A stretch of 64,000 bases of DNA from Butyrivibrio sp. MC2021 (GCF_000621605.1 NZ_JHXX01000011.1:1-64000), one strand, 5' to 3'; shown: positions 18,501-27,500, numbered from the stretch's first letter. Numbers and translations: made by a program. Notes: a model not told the origin generated them from the sequence alone.

Positions 18501-21500
18501 AGCTTGTTGTGGCATTGCCCTGACTTCCGATTGTTACTGTGCCGGCGCCTTCTGCCTTAACTGATGTAAAGAAGCCGTTTGCATCATCGGAATACTTCAT
18601 TGCTGTCTCAAAAAGTCCGTCTGTTCCTGCCTGAGCGGTTATGGTGTACTCAGCTTCGCCGGAAATAGCAGGAAGGATAAACTCATATTTAGGTGCTGCA
18701 TCAATTGCGGCAGCATTGCCGTTGCAGGTAACATCAAGGCTTCCGGATACCTTTTCGCCATCTGTTATAACTGCAGAGTCAGTACCGTCTGTGATCTCAA
18801 ATGACAGGTAGCTTGTATACAAAGCATACTCATCAGAAGCCTTTGCAAGAGCACTCTTGGTGTTGATAACTGTTGCCGGAGCTGTCAGTGTAGGAGCATT
18901 ACTCCTGATCTCCTGAGTCGAAAGAACCATACGGAACAGAATTATATAGCCCCAGTCGTTTTCATAATCATCACATTTTCTCTTGTATAAGCCGTCTGTA
19001 TCCTTGTAAATCTCCAGACTGTAAGGCTTTGAATTCAAGGAATTGTCATAAATGCTAAAGGTATAGCGGTCATTGCCCCTATCCTGGAAATTGTAAAGTA
19101 CTACAGCATGTCCGCCTGCTGATTCACGAGGAGTTGTTTTTGTGTAGAGCTTGATCATCAGCATCTTGGGTGCACGATCATCCAGGAAGCGCTTAACGAT
19201 TCTCTCCAGGTTGTCGCTCTCTCCTCCGACCTCATCAATTCCCTTATAGGTTTGTCTGAGTGTGGAAATCTCAGGATCAAACTGCAGGAGGTAATAATAA
19301 TTTATAAGACTTTCGAAGGCGCTGACACTTGAATAAGGCAGATCAGAGCCCTTAACAGTACTGGGTGAAGTCTTGGAATTGTCAAAATTGGCAAGATCCA
19401 AAAGTCCTCTGTTGTAGAACAGAGCTGTACCTGCCATTCCAAAGCAGGAACCTCCCCAATAATCTGCCTTCTCCTCATCAAAGGTCTGTTTATCAGCATT
19501 GGAATAACCCTTCTTCAGTTCTGCAAAATCGCTTTCCCTGATGTCATACTGATACTTATGAGTAGTACTGGTCTCATCAGCTGTATAATCTTTATAGCTT
19601 GAGGTACAGTACACACTGTATGTATTACCGAAGCCCCAGGCATCAGTAGCAAAGTTAAAGTCTGTGATTCTCCACTTCGCATAAAGGGTTACGTCATCCT
19701 CGATGGTATATCTCTTCTTATTGTTTCTTACGCTGAAATAGTCGTACTCACTGCTGGCATTCTCATCCTCATACCAGCCGTCGAAGAACATCTCTTCTCT
19801 CTCAGGCTCGTCACCGTCATATTCGAAGAATGTCCAGGGCATAACCTCCTGGGTATGGGCAACCAGACCTGTACCGTCGTTTCTCATGTAAGTTACAACG
19901 AAGGCATCAGTCATGGCCAGGTTGGTATTAACGGTATCTACAACCTTTCCGTCCTTATCAATGACTTCAACATAAATAACAGATGCGGCATTGATGGTTC
20001 CGGAGCTGCGGTCATAGTTTTCTTTGAACTTCTTGCCGGGCACAAGAAGGAATTCGCCGGTGGTGCTCTCCATGCGGCTTGAAGGATTTCCTGCCTGGGC
20101 AAGAGCAAACTTGGCTACATTCTTGGTTCCCAGAGATGGAGTTACCTTTATGGTGGTATCTTCCTTGGAACCTACAACATACTTAACAATGTCATTTCTT
20201 ATGTCATGCCAGTTGTTGTTTCTGTGAAGCTCAACCTTGGTGAACTCTTCCTTATCGATGTCCTCTGCAAGGCTCTTGAATATCTCGATAAGAGCTGCAA
20301 CGTTGGAAGCTTCAAAATATCTCTTTTCTGATCCAGCAACCTTTTCAAGGACCTCTTTCTGATAGGTTCCCGCACCAAGACCTACGGTGAAAATACCGTA
20401 CTTCTTTCTCAGGGTCTCAGCACATTCATAGATTGCTTCCTTATTGTCGTTGGGAGCACCGTCACTGAACATTACAAGATATTTGTGCTTGGTCTTACTC
20501 TGGGAAAGAACCTCATCCGCACGCATAAGAGCTGTCTTATACTCTGTTCCGCCGCCGTCATCCAGAAGAGAGATCTGATGGATAAGCCCCCCCTGGAAAT
20601 AGGTTGCGTTGGACAAAAGAACCGCTCTGTCGTCAAAGGCGACAATGGAAATCTTGGTATTGTTCTGGATGCCGCCCACATTCTGAACAAAGGCTGTGGC
20701 AGCTTCTCTAAGGCCCTTAATTCTGTCTCCCGCCATACTTCCGGAGACATCGAGAACCAGCATGATCTCCTGACCACCGTTGGTATCGTCGAAAGGATTC
20801 CAGGTGATCTTTCCGAATCTGGTTATAAGGTAATTGGTATAACCAACTCCTGAGAAGGGGAAGAAGATGTCCAGTATATCAAGAGCGCCAAAGGCATCAT
20901 CTGAAATCTCAGGGGCTGTCTCACTGGTAAGAATGAGCTGTTCAAAGGCAGTACAGCCTGCGAAAGCTCCCTCTTCAATTCTCTCAAGATCCGGTGAAAG
21001 CTCTGCAAAAACAAGACTCTTACAATCCTTAAATGCATTTTCACCGATCTTCACAATGCCTTCATCCATGATCACTGACTGAAGATTGTTCATGCCTGCA
21101 AAAGCATTTTTACCAACGGTGATATTCTTTCCGTTGAATCTTATATCAGTGACAAAGGACTTGATCTTATGCCATGGTCTTGCGGTAAGTTCCTCATAAT
21201 CAGGAATACTTCCCTCTCCTGAAATCGTCAGGATTCCGGAGGAAAGATCATCCACAGACCAGGTGATGTCACCTATTGTTCCGGAGGTAACAAGGCCGGA
21301 AAAATCTGATTTGTTAAAGGAAACGCCCTCTCCCACAGTGATGTCTTCAATATTTGGGCAGTTGGAGAAAACATATCCCCTAAGGGTTACATTATTTCCC
21401 AGAACTACAGACTTAAGGCCTGAGCAGTAGGAAAAAGCATTGGAGTATACAACCACTCCGTCGGGAATTGTAACGGTCTTAAGACTTGTACAATAGTAGA

Positions 21501-23679
21501 AGGCTGAGCTTTCTATTGTTTTAACCGTGGCAGGAATGCTTATGGCTTCCAATGCCTCACATCTGCTAAAGCAGCTGCCTCCGAGGACGGTAATTGTGTC
21601 CGGAAGGGTTACTTTCTTAAGAGATGTGCAGTTATTAAAGGTACTATAATTGATCGAAGTTACGCCCTGGGGAACAACAATACTCTCAATCTTGCTGCAT
21701 CCGTTAAAGCATCCGCTTCCCAGTGTCTGAACTGAGGAAGGAAGGTCTATCTCTGTTATTTCCTGGCAGTACTGGAAGGCGTTGTTGCCAATCTCAGTAA
21801 GGCCTGCAGGCAATGTAATCTTTGTTAAGGCTTTGCAATTATAAAATGCATTACTGCCGATAACAGTTACACTGGAAGGAATGGTCACTTCCTGCAGGTT
21901 CTGTGCTCCTGATAAGCAGTTGTCAGGAATCTTTTCTGTTCCGTTATCAAAGGTTACCTTTTTTACATTGTTAAAAGCACTGCTTTCTATGGTAGTAAGA
22001 GTCTTGGGAATGTTGATGCTCTCAATTCCTGTACAGCCATAGAAGGCGCTGGATTTTACCTTGGTAAGGCTTCCGGGCAGAGTCAGCGATGTCAGTGATG
22101 TGCAGTACTGGAATGCACTGTTACCAATCTCAGTAAGACCTGAAGGCAGCGAAATCTCTTTTAATGCCTTACAGTTATAAAATGCATAATTGCCGATAGC
22201 AGTTACACCGGAAGGAATGGTCACTTCTTCAAGGCTCTGGGCACCATAGAAACTGTTGGCGGGAATGGTCTCTGTTCCGCTTTCAAAGGTTGCCTTTTTA
22301 ACACTGTTAAAGGCACCGCTTTCTATAGAAGTAAGGGTCTTGGGAATAGTGATGCTCTCAATTCCTGTACAGCCGTAGAAGGCATTTGATCTTACCCTGG
22401 TAAGGCTTCCGGGAAGCTTTATTGATGTCAGGGATGAGCAGTACTGGAATGCGTAGCTGCCAATCTCTGTAAGACCGGAAGGCAGTGAAACAGCTTTTAA
22501 TGCCTTACAATTATAAAAAGCATTATTACCGATAACAGTTACACTTGAAGGAATGGTTACCTCCTCAAGGGTCTGTGCACCGGAAAAACTGTTGGTGGGA
22601 ATGGTCTCTGTTCCGCTTTCGAAAACAGCCTTCTTAACACTGCTAAAGGCTCCGCTTTCTATGGAAGTAAGGCTCTTGGGAACAGTGATGCTCTCAATTC
22701 CTGTACAGCCGTAGAAGGCATTTGATCTTACCCTGGTAAGGCTTCCGGGAAGCTTTATTGATGTCAGGGATGCGCAGTACTCAAATGCATAGCTGCCAAT
22801 CTCTGTAAGACCGGAAGGCAGTGAAACAGCTTTTAATGCCTTACAATTATAAAAAGCATTATTACCGATAACAGTTACACTTGAGGGAATGGTTACCTGC
22901 TCAAGGCCCTGTGCTCCGGAAAAACTGTTGGCGGGAATAGTCTCTATTCCGTCTTCGAAGGTTGCCTTTTTGATATTGGAAAAGGCTCCGCTGTCTATAG
23001 TAGTAACACTCTTGGGAATAGTGATGGTATCAAACCCTGTACAGCCGTAGAAGGCGCTGGATCTGATCTTGGTCAGTCCCTGGGGAAGTGTCACTGAAGT
23101 CAGTTCTGCGCAGTACTCGAAAGCATAGCTTCCGATCTCGTCAAGACTTGCAGGGAGCTTAACTGTTTTCAAAGAAGTACAGTTATAAAATGCACTATTA
23201 CCGATATAGGTAACGCTGTCGGGAATAACTACAGATGTCAGCTCTGTGTGTCTGCTGAATACTGAACTTCCCAGCTTGGTTACCGTATATCCGTCGAGGG
23301 TTGACGGAATGGTAAGGGCGCTGACAGTGGTTCCGGCATACTTGGTAATGGTAGCTTCCTCACCGGATAAAGTATAGGTATAGTCTCCGCTGGTCTCAGC
23401 GAAATCGGCCTCGTCGGCCTCTGCGGGCTCTTCCCGGGCAGGAGTTTCTTCCTCTTCCTGAACAGGTTCCTCGCTGATGTCTATAATTTCTTCGTCTTCA
23501 TTATCATCGATCTGTCCCATATCCAGATCTTCTTCAGGAACAATCTCCTGTTCCTGGTCATCCTGCAATTCCAGCAGGATTTCTTCCTGTGGCAGGTCCT
23601 CTGCCATTACCGGCGTCCGGTAGGAAAAAACCATGACAAGCGCCAGTAGCACCGCAATTATCCGCGATCCTTTTCTCAT
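15595..23679 (-). CDS. Giant multidomain surface protein: BspA-type LRR, VWA, cysteine-peptidase-like and Ig-like repeats, 2694 aa
   Basis: Signal peptide 1-26, then an acidic linker to about 95. BspA/LRR_5 leucine-rich repeats (IPSSVTVIGNNAFYNC-type) run from about 105 to 790 and again from about 855 to 950. A von Willebrand A domain (about 965-1140) has the MIDAS start DVSGS near 975. An InlB-type repeat (about 1268-1336) is followed by a region with GGSCFGMAG (Cys1412), GGHAVVLY (His1524) and YDNS (Asp1545/Asn1546). That order and spacing fit a papain/C39-like Cys-His-Asn peptidase; this is inference, not a confirmed family. More InlB repeats (about 1840-2040) and Ig-like 'YTGK' beta repeats continue to the end (ILPKWAEWIFG). 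No LPXTG or SLH is seen. A TGGAAT-17-TATAAT promoter and an AGGAGGT site precede it. The inferred role is adhesion, with possible proteolytic self-processing. Confidence 0.85.
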   Translation of the reverse strand: MRKGSRIIAVLLALVMVFSYRTPVMAEDLPQEEILLELQDDQEQEIVPEEDLDMGQIDDNEDEEIIDISEEPVQEEEETPAREEPAEADEADFAETSGDYTYTLSGEEATITKYAGTTVSALTIPSTLDGYTVTKLGSSVFSRHTELTSVVIPDSVTYIGNSAFYNCTSLKTVKLPASLDEIGSYAFEYCAELTSVTLPQGLTKIRSSAFYGCTGFDTITIPKSVTTIDSGAFSNIKKATFEDGIETIPANSFSGAQGLEQVTIPSSVTVIGNNAFYNCKALKAVSLPSGLTEIGSYAFEYCASLTSIKLPGSLTRVRSNAFYGCTGIESITVPKSLTSIESGAFSSVKKAVFESGTETIPTNSFSGAQTLEEVTIPSSVTVIGNNAFYNCKALKAVSLPSGLTEIGSYAFQYCSSLTSIKLPGSLTRVRSNAFYGCTGIESITIPKTLTSIESGAFNSVKKATFESGTETIPANSFYGAQSLEEVTIPSGVTAIGNYAFYNCKALKEISLPSGLTEIGNSAFQYCTSLTSLTLPGSLTKVKSSAFYGCTGIESINIPKTLTTIESSAFNNVKKVTFDNGTEKIPDNCLSGAQNLQEVTIPSSVTVIGSNAFYNCKALTKITLPAGLTEIGNNAFQYCQEITEIDLPSSVQTLGSGCFNGCSKIESIVVPQGVTSINYSTFNNCTSLKKVTLPDTITVLGGSCFSRCEALEAISIPATVKTIESSAFYYCTSLKTVTIPDGVVVYSNAFSYCSGLKSVVLGNNVTLRGYVFSNCPNIEDITVGEGVSFNKSDFSGLVTSGTIGDITWSVDDLSSGILTISGEGSIPDYEELTARPWHKIKSFVTDIRFNGKNITVGKNAFAGMNNLQSVIMDEGIVKIGENAFKDCKSLVFAELSPDLERIEEGAFAGCTAFEQLILTSETAPEISDDAFGALDILDIFFPFSGVGYTNYLITRFGKITWNPFDDTNGGQEIMLVLDVSGSMAGDRIKGLREAATAFVQNVGGIQNNTKISIVAFDDRAVLLSNATYFQGGLIHQISLLDDGGGTEYKTALMRADEVLSQSKTKHKYLVMFSDGAPNDNKEAIYECAETLRKKYGIFTVGLGAGTYQKEVLEKVAGSEKRYFEASNVAALIEIFKSLAEDIDKEEFTKVELHRNNNWHDIRNDIVKYVVGSKEDTTIKVTPSLGTKNVAKFALAQAGNPSSRMESTTGEFLLVPGKKFKENYDRSSGTINAASVIYVEVIDKDGKVVDTVNTNLAMTDAFVVTYMRNDGTGLVAHTQEVMPWTFFEYDGDEPEREEMFFDGWYEDENASSEYDYFSVRNNKKRYTIEDDVTLYAKWRITDFNFATDAWGFGNTYSVYCTSSYKDYTADETSTTHKYQYDIRESDFAELKKGYSNADKQTFDEEKADYWGGSCFGMAGTALFYNRGLLDLANFDNSKTSPSTVKGSDLPYSSVSAFESLINYYYLLQFDPEISTLRQTYKGIDEVGGESDNLERIVKRFLDDRAPKMLMIKLYTKTTPRESAGGHAVVLYNFQDRGNDRYTFSIYDNSLNSKPYSLEIYKDTDGLYKRKCDDYENDWGYIILFRMVLSTQEIRSNAPTLTAPATVINTKSALAKASDEYALYTSYLSFEITDGTDSAVITDGEKVSGSLDVTCNGNAAAIDAAPKYEFILPAISGEAEYTITAQAGTDGLFETAMKYSDDANGFFTSVKAEGAGTVTIGSQGNATTSFASDTKHVISATNNKITMPWYDLTFTTTDKGATVQILDDRFHVETATASKKADILVHGDINFAEFNGVSIPAGGADVKEDEGNCVVSDPTGTTIETKPYGFSVVFDTQGGTYVETLYNVAEGSIVAEPEKPSKEGFIFEGWFKDKDCTEAWDFANDKITADTIIYAGWSFNDNYYKTVTFIMKDGSQQRIHIKKKALLTPDRCPVIEGVKEQNWYLDEERTIKWNFDEDTVDDDVTLYCEIGRFKIDFDTDGAGTIDSMTIPEGTKVPEPAELQKEGYTFCGWYKDSTFSQEWDFEKNTVSEDMTLFAKWVATKIDLNDRDTSISIEIVHPYSYAYTGKAIIPQVIVRDGDLVLTEKTDYKISFKNNKLACDPETTTVDDSKKPQVIVQGLGTYKNEKPVTAFFSIMQADMADLDITVPEYVSVKGDNQLQEVPVAVKNQGASVEKKLYTVNYYTDEALTQKASGITTSGIYYVTVEAVKNGDAYTGNYKGVSKTFTVVAGDQTKLLSNMKVTFNKNVSCVTDSLTYEEVVKKLISKVSVGKTTYNLKGDGYAGFAAGFEVSIETADGNTYHGDRLYKGIAGAGEISVIITARADNADGYIGSSISSYTVKGAALKAGQFKLSYVADSKKPVTKAAYTGSKNLPGINTELVLGKDFTLTYMSGNSVITAEQVVNVGTYKVVVTGKGKYSGKVTMPFAITALDLSEAATAGRLKVSYEGTAVYDPKGSAPAFTLTYGQRILLEGVDYTISYVNNKKASDKDSYAYAKIKGKGNFKGTVAGDGKTSPTSSDKLGKGKLADCNFKVSAKSVSSADVTFAVMGIKKNKKGKVTGVNFKLYDGTKAIGKSDFTAKTSGTSSIRVTITGKGNYSGTRYETVSANLISVKDSKKVKVTIKTEGKFYYNGSRILPEITVTDADGNDISSYVRIDYDENIKVGKGKIYVTGKSSSGYCGRKTVTFTILPKWAEWIFG
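21830..23180 (-). repeat. Four tandem 336-bp repeats inside the LRR region
   Basis: Near-identical segments recur every 336 bp (112 codons). The plus-strand landmark ttataaaa(a/t)gcatta begins near 21840, 22176, 22512, 22848 and 23184. The units at about 22504-22839 and 22840-23175 are the most alike and look like recent duplications. Each unit encodes about five LRR_5 repeats. Confidence 0.85.
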
Positions 23680-24033
23680 TACAACACCTCCTATAAGAAT
23701 TAATACAAATTACTCCACCATTATACGAAATGTCATCTACTCATTCCACTACAAGATATAGTTTGAATTATTGTTTTTTGATTATCAATTATTGCCAATT
23801 TATTCTCGAAAATCATCATCGATTTTTGTGCAAAATCTTCAATTTTTAAGTTTCTCTTTTTAGCCTTTTCATGAAAATTGTGTACACTTTGTGAAAAGTC
23901 TGACTATGTGTCTTGCTTTTTTAGCCTAAAAAAGCAAAAATTAGTATCGTAAAGGATTATCAATATTTGTCTTTTTGATAATTTCTTTGCATCGGGGAAA
24001 AGGTATGGGGAAAACTGTGGGGAGGAACTGCAT
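23680..24033. promoter_or_regulatory. Divergent 354-bp intergenic region with promoter and palindromes
   Basis: For the leftward giant gene, TGGAAT (23748-23743), a 17-bp spacer and TATAAT (23725-23720) form a good sigma-A promoter, followed by an AGGAGGT site. Toward the rightward AraC gene there is a perfect 12-bp palindrome TTTTCATGAAAA (23866-23877) and an 11-bp inverted repeat TTGCTTTTTTA/TAAAAAAGCAA with a 3-base centre (23913-23937). Both could be operators or a short hairpin. No convincing promoter for the AraC gene was found, and no coding potential is seen. Confidence 0.5.
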
Positions 24034-24909
24034 ATGATCGAAACGTTGAATGGCTTTATCGAAACCGTAAATTGCAAGACTAGTACAACATTAAAGCTCT
24101 ACGATAATATGGAGTATGAGGACTATCCGTCTCATTGGCACTCCGCCATTGAGATCATCATGCCGGTAGAGAATTATTACACTCTGAATTTCAACAACAA
24201 GCTGGTGAAGCTTCGGGAGAACGACATCCTTCTTATCTGCCCGGGCTGCATCCATGCTATCATCGCTCCGGAGAGCGGCAGGAGGATCATCTTCCAGCCC
24301 AACACCTCTCATCTTCGCTTCATGACTGAGATTGAAGGGCTCATGTCCGCTATTTATCCATATATTGTCATAACACCCGAGGATTACCCCCAGATCCACT
24401 CCAGGGTCAGAGAACTCCTTCTTTCCATAACCAGGGAATATCAGAACAGCACCACCTGCTCAGAGATAAATATTTACTGCATGCTGCTGGAGATGCTGGT
24501 ACTGGTGGGACGAAGCAAGGCCGCCAAAGCCGCCAGCTCAGTGGATGACAAGCTGCGAAGCCAGGACGAGATCGCGGTTAAGCTGACAGAGATCTGCGAC
24601 TATATCAACACCCACTGCTGTGAGGATCTGAAGCTGGATGAGCTTGCCAGTCTCTCAGGCTTTAGCAAGTTCTATTTCGAGAGACTCTTCAAACGCTTCA
24701 CGGGCATGAGTTTCTATAAATATGTTAATCAAAAGAGGATAGCCAAGGCCCAGGAGCTTCTGGTGGAGCCAAGAAGCAGCGTCACAGATGTGGCGGTGAG
24801 CTGCGGATATTCATCCATATCCTCATTTATCCGCATGTTCAAGCTCCACAAGGGCTGCACTCCCACCGAGTTCAAGAACATGTACTGGAAATCAGGAAGT
24901 ACCAGATAA
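24034..24909 (+). CDS. AraC-family transcriptional regulator
   Basis: The protein has 291 residues. The N-terminal third holds a cupin-type sensor domain (about 25-100; SHWHSAIEIIMPVE, ILLICPGCIHAI), as in AraC regulators of sugar use. The C-terminal 100 residues (about 190-290) are a complete double helix-turn-helix, with LKLDELASLSGFSKFYFERLFK and a second helix pair near VTDVAVSCGYSS. A GGAGG site precedes the ATG by 7 bases. It is divergent from the giant surface-protein gene and monocistronic, with a terminator just after it. The target is unknown; the surface-protein gene or its own gene are the obvious candidates by position. Confidence 0.9.
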   Translation: MIETLNGFIETVNCKTSTTLKLYDNMEYEDYPSHWHSAIEIIMPVENYYTLNFNNKLVKLRENDILLICPGCIHAIIAPESGRRIIFQPNTSHLRFMTEIEGLMSAIYPYIVITPEDYPQIHSRVRELLLSITREYQNSTTCSEINIYCMLLEMLVLVGRSKAAKAASSVDDKLRSQDEIAVKLTEICDYINTHCCEDLKLDELASLSGFSKFYFERLFKRFTGMSFYKYVNQKRIAKAQELLVEPRSSVTDVAVSCGYSSISSFIRMFKLHKGCTPTEFKNMYWKSGSTR

Positions 24910-24915
24910 AAACAA

Positions 24916-24945
24916 GGCCGCTCCGGATCGGAGCGGCCTATTATT
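24916..24945. terminator. Bidirectional intrinsic terminator
   Basis: A 10-bp perfect stem GGCCGCTCCG/CGGAGCGGCC (24916-24925 with 24929-24938) with a 3-base loop is followed by TATTATTTT. It lies between the convergent AraC gene and the parvulin gene. Confidence 0.85.
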
Positions 24946-24948
24946 TTG

Positions 24949-26034
24949 CTAGTCGAAATGCTTTTTGTATACTTCTATAAAATCTGAACTTCTGACATTG
25001 GCGTCAGAAACAAGTTCCACTGAATTCCATAGGGGTTCGTTCAATTCCTTGGTCAATGTACCGACAAAGGCGTCATATTGCTGACCGAATACCTCACGTT
25101 TTCTTTTGGCAACGATCTTAACTTTATTTGCCTCTGTTTCTTCACGGTTAAACGTACTAATACATTTGATTATAACGTAGCCTTCTGAAGTTTCTATTAT
25201 ATCACTTACCTCTTCAGTGCCAAGATTAAAGGCGGCCACTTCGTAAACTTCTTCCATTTCTCCTTTTCCGAAAGAAAGGACAGACTCGTCAGATTCGTTG
25301 TAGGTGGCGGAGACCTCCTCAAAGCTGGACTCGCCGCTTCGAAGAACCGCAGCTGCTTCCTTGGCCCTAAGATATGCGGTCTTTTTCTGAGTCTCGGAAA
25401 GAGGAATCCTCTCACCGGAGGCGTCTACCTCATAGGTCTTGATCACAAGCTGCTCCACGGTAATGGTTCTGGCCTCGTCGTCACTGATCTCGGGATTGAT
25501 GTCCCTTATGATGTAGTCATAGAGCTTGTCCGCGATGGCCTGCTCTCTCATTATCTGAAGGATGTCATCCTCGGTTACGCCCTTCATGGCTGCTATATCG
25601 GAATCCGTCAGGGATGAATAATATTCCTGGGCTGCGGCTATGGCCTTGTTTTCCTCGGCTTCATCCAGGGTTATCTCATTCTCCTTGGCCAGAAGGTTCA
25701 TGGCCTTTATCTGGGCCAGCTTGGCAAGGACCGACTCCTTCAGCCTGTCCTCCACTGTGCCGCTGTCGGTCTCACTTTTCCAGATCTCGGAGCCGAAGGT
25801 GTTCTCATAGCCCACCTGGGTATTAACAAGGTAGACCATGGCCTCCTGAAGACTGCAGACGCTGTCCTCTATTCTGAAGACCTCGTCATCGGAAAAGCCT
25901 GTGGTAAATACAATCTTGCGGTCCGTCATGCCACAGCCTGCCAGGGATGAGGACGCAAGAACAAAGGCTCCCACCAGGGCAATAGCCTTTCCTGTTATAT
26001 TGTGAAATTTGCTGTTTCTATGCTGTCTTTTCAT
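24949..26034 (-). CDS. Parvulin-type peptidyl-prolyl isomerase lipoprotein (PrsA/SurA-like)
   Basis: The protein has 361 residues with a lipoprotein signal (about 1-34, lipobox SLAGC). A SurA-N-like helical region (about 50-185) has several predicted helices and precedes a rotamase segment (about 190-295; VEQLVIKTYEV, LRSGESSFEEVSATYNE, LSFGKGEMEEVYEVAAFNL, TSEGYVIIKCI). Enzymes of this class assist folding of exported proteins on the outer face of the membrane. The rotamase domain is recognisable but divergent. Its ATG overlaps the stop of the flavoprotein gene upstream by four bases (ATGA), so the two are translationally coupled. Confidence 0.8.
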   Translation of the reverse strand: MKRQHRNSKFHNITGKAIALVGAFVLASSSLAGCGMTDRKIVFTTGFSDDEVFRIEDSVCSLQEAMVYLVNTQVGYENTFGSEIWKSETDSGTVEDRLKESVLAKLAQIKAMNLLAKENEITLDEAEENKAIAAAQEYYSSLTDSDIAAMKGVTEDDILQIMREQAIADKLYDYIIRDINPEISDDEARTITVEQLVIKTYEVDASGERIPLSETQKKTAYLRAKEAAAVLRSGESSFEEVSATYNESDESVLSFGKGEMEEVYEVAAFNLGTEEVSDIIETSEGYVIIKCISTFNREETEANKVKIVAKRKREVFGQQYDAFVGTLTKELNEPLWNSVELVSDANVRSSDFIEVYKKHFD

Positions 26035-27434
26035 GCTTCCAATGTCTTGATGATGCTGCGGGCAACAGAAAGTCCGTTGGCGCTGGCCTGCTGAAGACCT
26101 CTTGTGACGCCGGCTCCGTCGCCGATGGCTCTGAGTCCCTTGATGCTGGTCTCAAAATCCTTGTTAACAATAACCTTATTTGAATAGAACTTTACCTCAA
26201 CGCCGTAAAGCAATGTCTCATCTGAAGCAAGTCCCGGTGTTACTTTATCAAGGGCCTGGATCATCTCGTCCAGGTCCACCATGATCCTGTGGGGGAAAAC
26301 AAGAGAAAGGTCGCCGGGTACCGCATCCTTAAGGGTAGGTATCAGGTTGTTTCTGCAAAGTCTCTCCTCTGTGGTTCTTCTGCCGCGACGGAAATCGCCG
26401 TAGGTCTGAACAAGGATCTTGCCGCCGCAGAGCATGTTGGAGAGCTCCGCGATCTTTTTACCGTATTCGATAGGTGTCTTGAAGGGCTTGGTAAAGTTCT
26501 TGGATACCAGAAGAGCAAAGTTGGTATTGTTGGTCTTAAACTCTTTTCCCTTGTAGGCATGTCCGTTAACCACCGCAAGACCGCCCTCGTAGTACTCTGT
26601 TGCCACTTCTCCGGAAGGATTGGTGCAGAAGGTCCTGACTTTATCATCAAAAGTAGGAGTGTGATAAATGAGCTTGGCCTCGTAGAGGTTCTCGTTAAGG
26701 AACTGCATAACCTCGTCTCTTACCTCAACTCTTACGCCCACATCCACGGTTCCGGGCTTGGTCTCGATGCCGATCTCCTCGCACTTATCCTTGAACCAGT
26801 CTGCGCCTTCACGGCCTACAGCACTGACGATCTCTTTGGCCCTGTACTCCTCGCCCTTGTCGGTCTTAACTCCGATGGCAACACCGTCTTCAACGATGAT
26901 GTCTGTAACCATGGTGTTAAAGAGAATCTCAACGCCCTTGGAAAGAACGTGCTCCTGGAGCTTGGAATAAATCTTGTAGCCTTCCTCGGTGCCCAGGTGT
27001 CTTATGGGGCACTCCACCAGCTTAAGGTTGGCATTGATGGCCTTTCTTCTGATCTCACGGATCTCGGCCTCCTTGTCAATGCCGTACACGCTCTTGTCAG
27101 CGCCGAACTTGATATAGATCTCATCTGATTCATGGATCAGCTCTGTGGCCTTGTCATAGCCAAGGATCTCAGGGAGATTGCCTCCTACGTCCGGTGAAAG
27201 TGAAAGCTTGCCATCTGAAAATGCTCCCGCTCCCGCAAAGCCTGTTGTGATGGAGCAGGGCTTGCAGCCTGCGCAGGTCTTGGTTACACGCTTGGGACAG
27301 TTTCTCTTTTCTATAGAGCGTCCCTTTTCTATCATAAGAACCTTAAGATCAGGTCTTTTTTCCATAAGTTCATAGGCGCAGAAAATGCCGCCGGGGCCGG
27401 CGCCGATTATGATAACATCTACGTTATTTGCCAT
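26031..27434 (-). CDS. FAD-dependent oxidoreductase (COG2509-type)
   Basis: The protein has 467 residues. The Rossmann FAD-binding motif GAGPGG lies at residues 11-16, followed by the acidic residue at the end of the second strand (MIEKG). A cysteine-rich stretch KTCAGCKPC (about 53-61) and the closing GDGAGVTRGLQQA match the uncharacterised FAD-dependent dehydrogenase family. The substrate is unknown. A promoter TTGGAT-18-TATAAT (27500-27471) and an AGGAGG site lie upstream. It is co-transcribed and coupled with the parvulin lipoprotein, an unusual pairing for which no pathway can be read from the sequence. Confidence 0.85.
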   Translation of the reverse strand: MANNVDVIIIGAGPGGIFCAYELMEKRPDLKVLMIEKGRSIEKRNCPKRVTKTCAGCKPCSITTGFAGAGAFSDGKLSLSPDVGGNLPEILGYDKATELIHESDEIYIKFGADKSVYGIDKEAEIREIRRKAINANLKLVECPIRHLGTEEGYKIYSKLQEHVLSKGVEILFNTMVTDIIVEDGVAIGVKTDKGEEYRAKEIVSAVGREGADWFKDKCEEIGIETKPGTVDVGVRVEVRDEVMQFLNENLYEAKLIYHTPTFDDKVRTFCTNPSGEVATEYYEGGLAVVNGHAYKGKEFKTNNTNFALLVSKNFTKPFKTPIEYGKKIAELSNMLCGGKILVQTYGDFRRGRRTTEERLCRNNLIPTLKDAVPGDLSLVFPHRIMVDLDEMIQALDKVTPGLASDETLLYGVEVKFYSNKVIVNKDFETSIKGLRAIGDGAGVTRGLQQASANGLSVARSIIKTLEA

Positions 27435-27470
27435 AATTAATTACCTCCTAACTACAAATCATAGCAGGTT

Positions 27471-27500
27471 ATTATACCATGAAACCGGCGGAAAATCCAA
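27471..27500 (-). promoter_or_regulatory. Sigma-A promoter of the flavoprotein-parvulin operon
   Basis: Minus-strand TTGGAT (27500-27495), 18-bp spacer, TATAAT (27476-27471). Both boxes are close to consensus, and the start codon is 37 bases downstream of the -10 box. Confidence 0.65.

Noticed and set aside
26289..27128. Plus-strand open frame of 279 codons
   Set aside because: It is antisense to the FAD-dependent oxidoreductase, which has clear family motifs.
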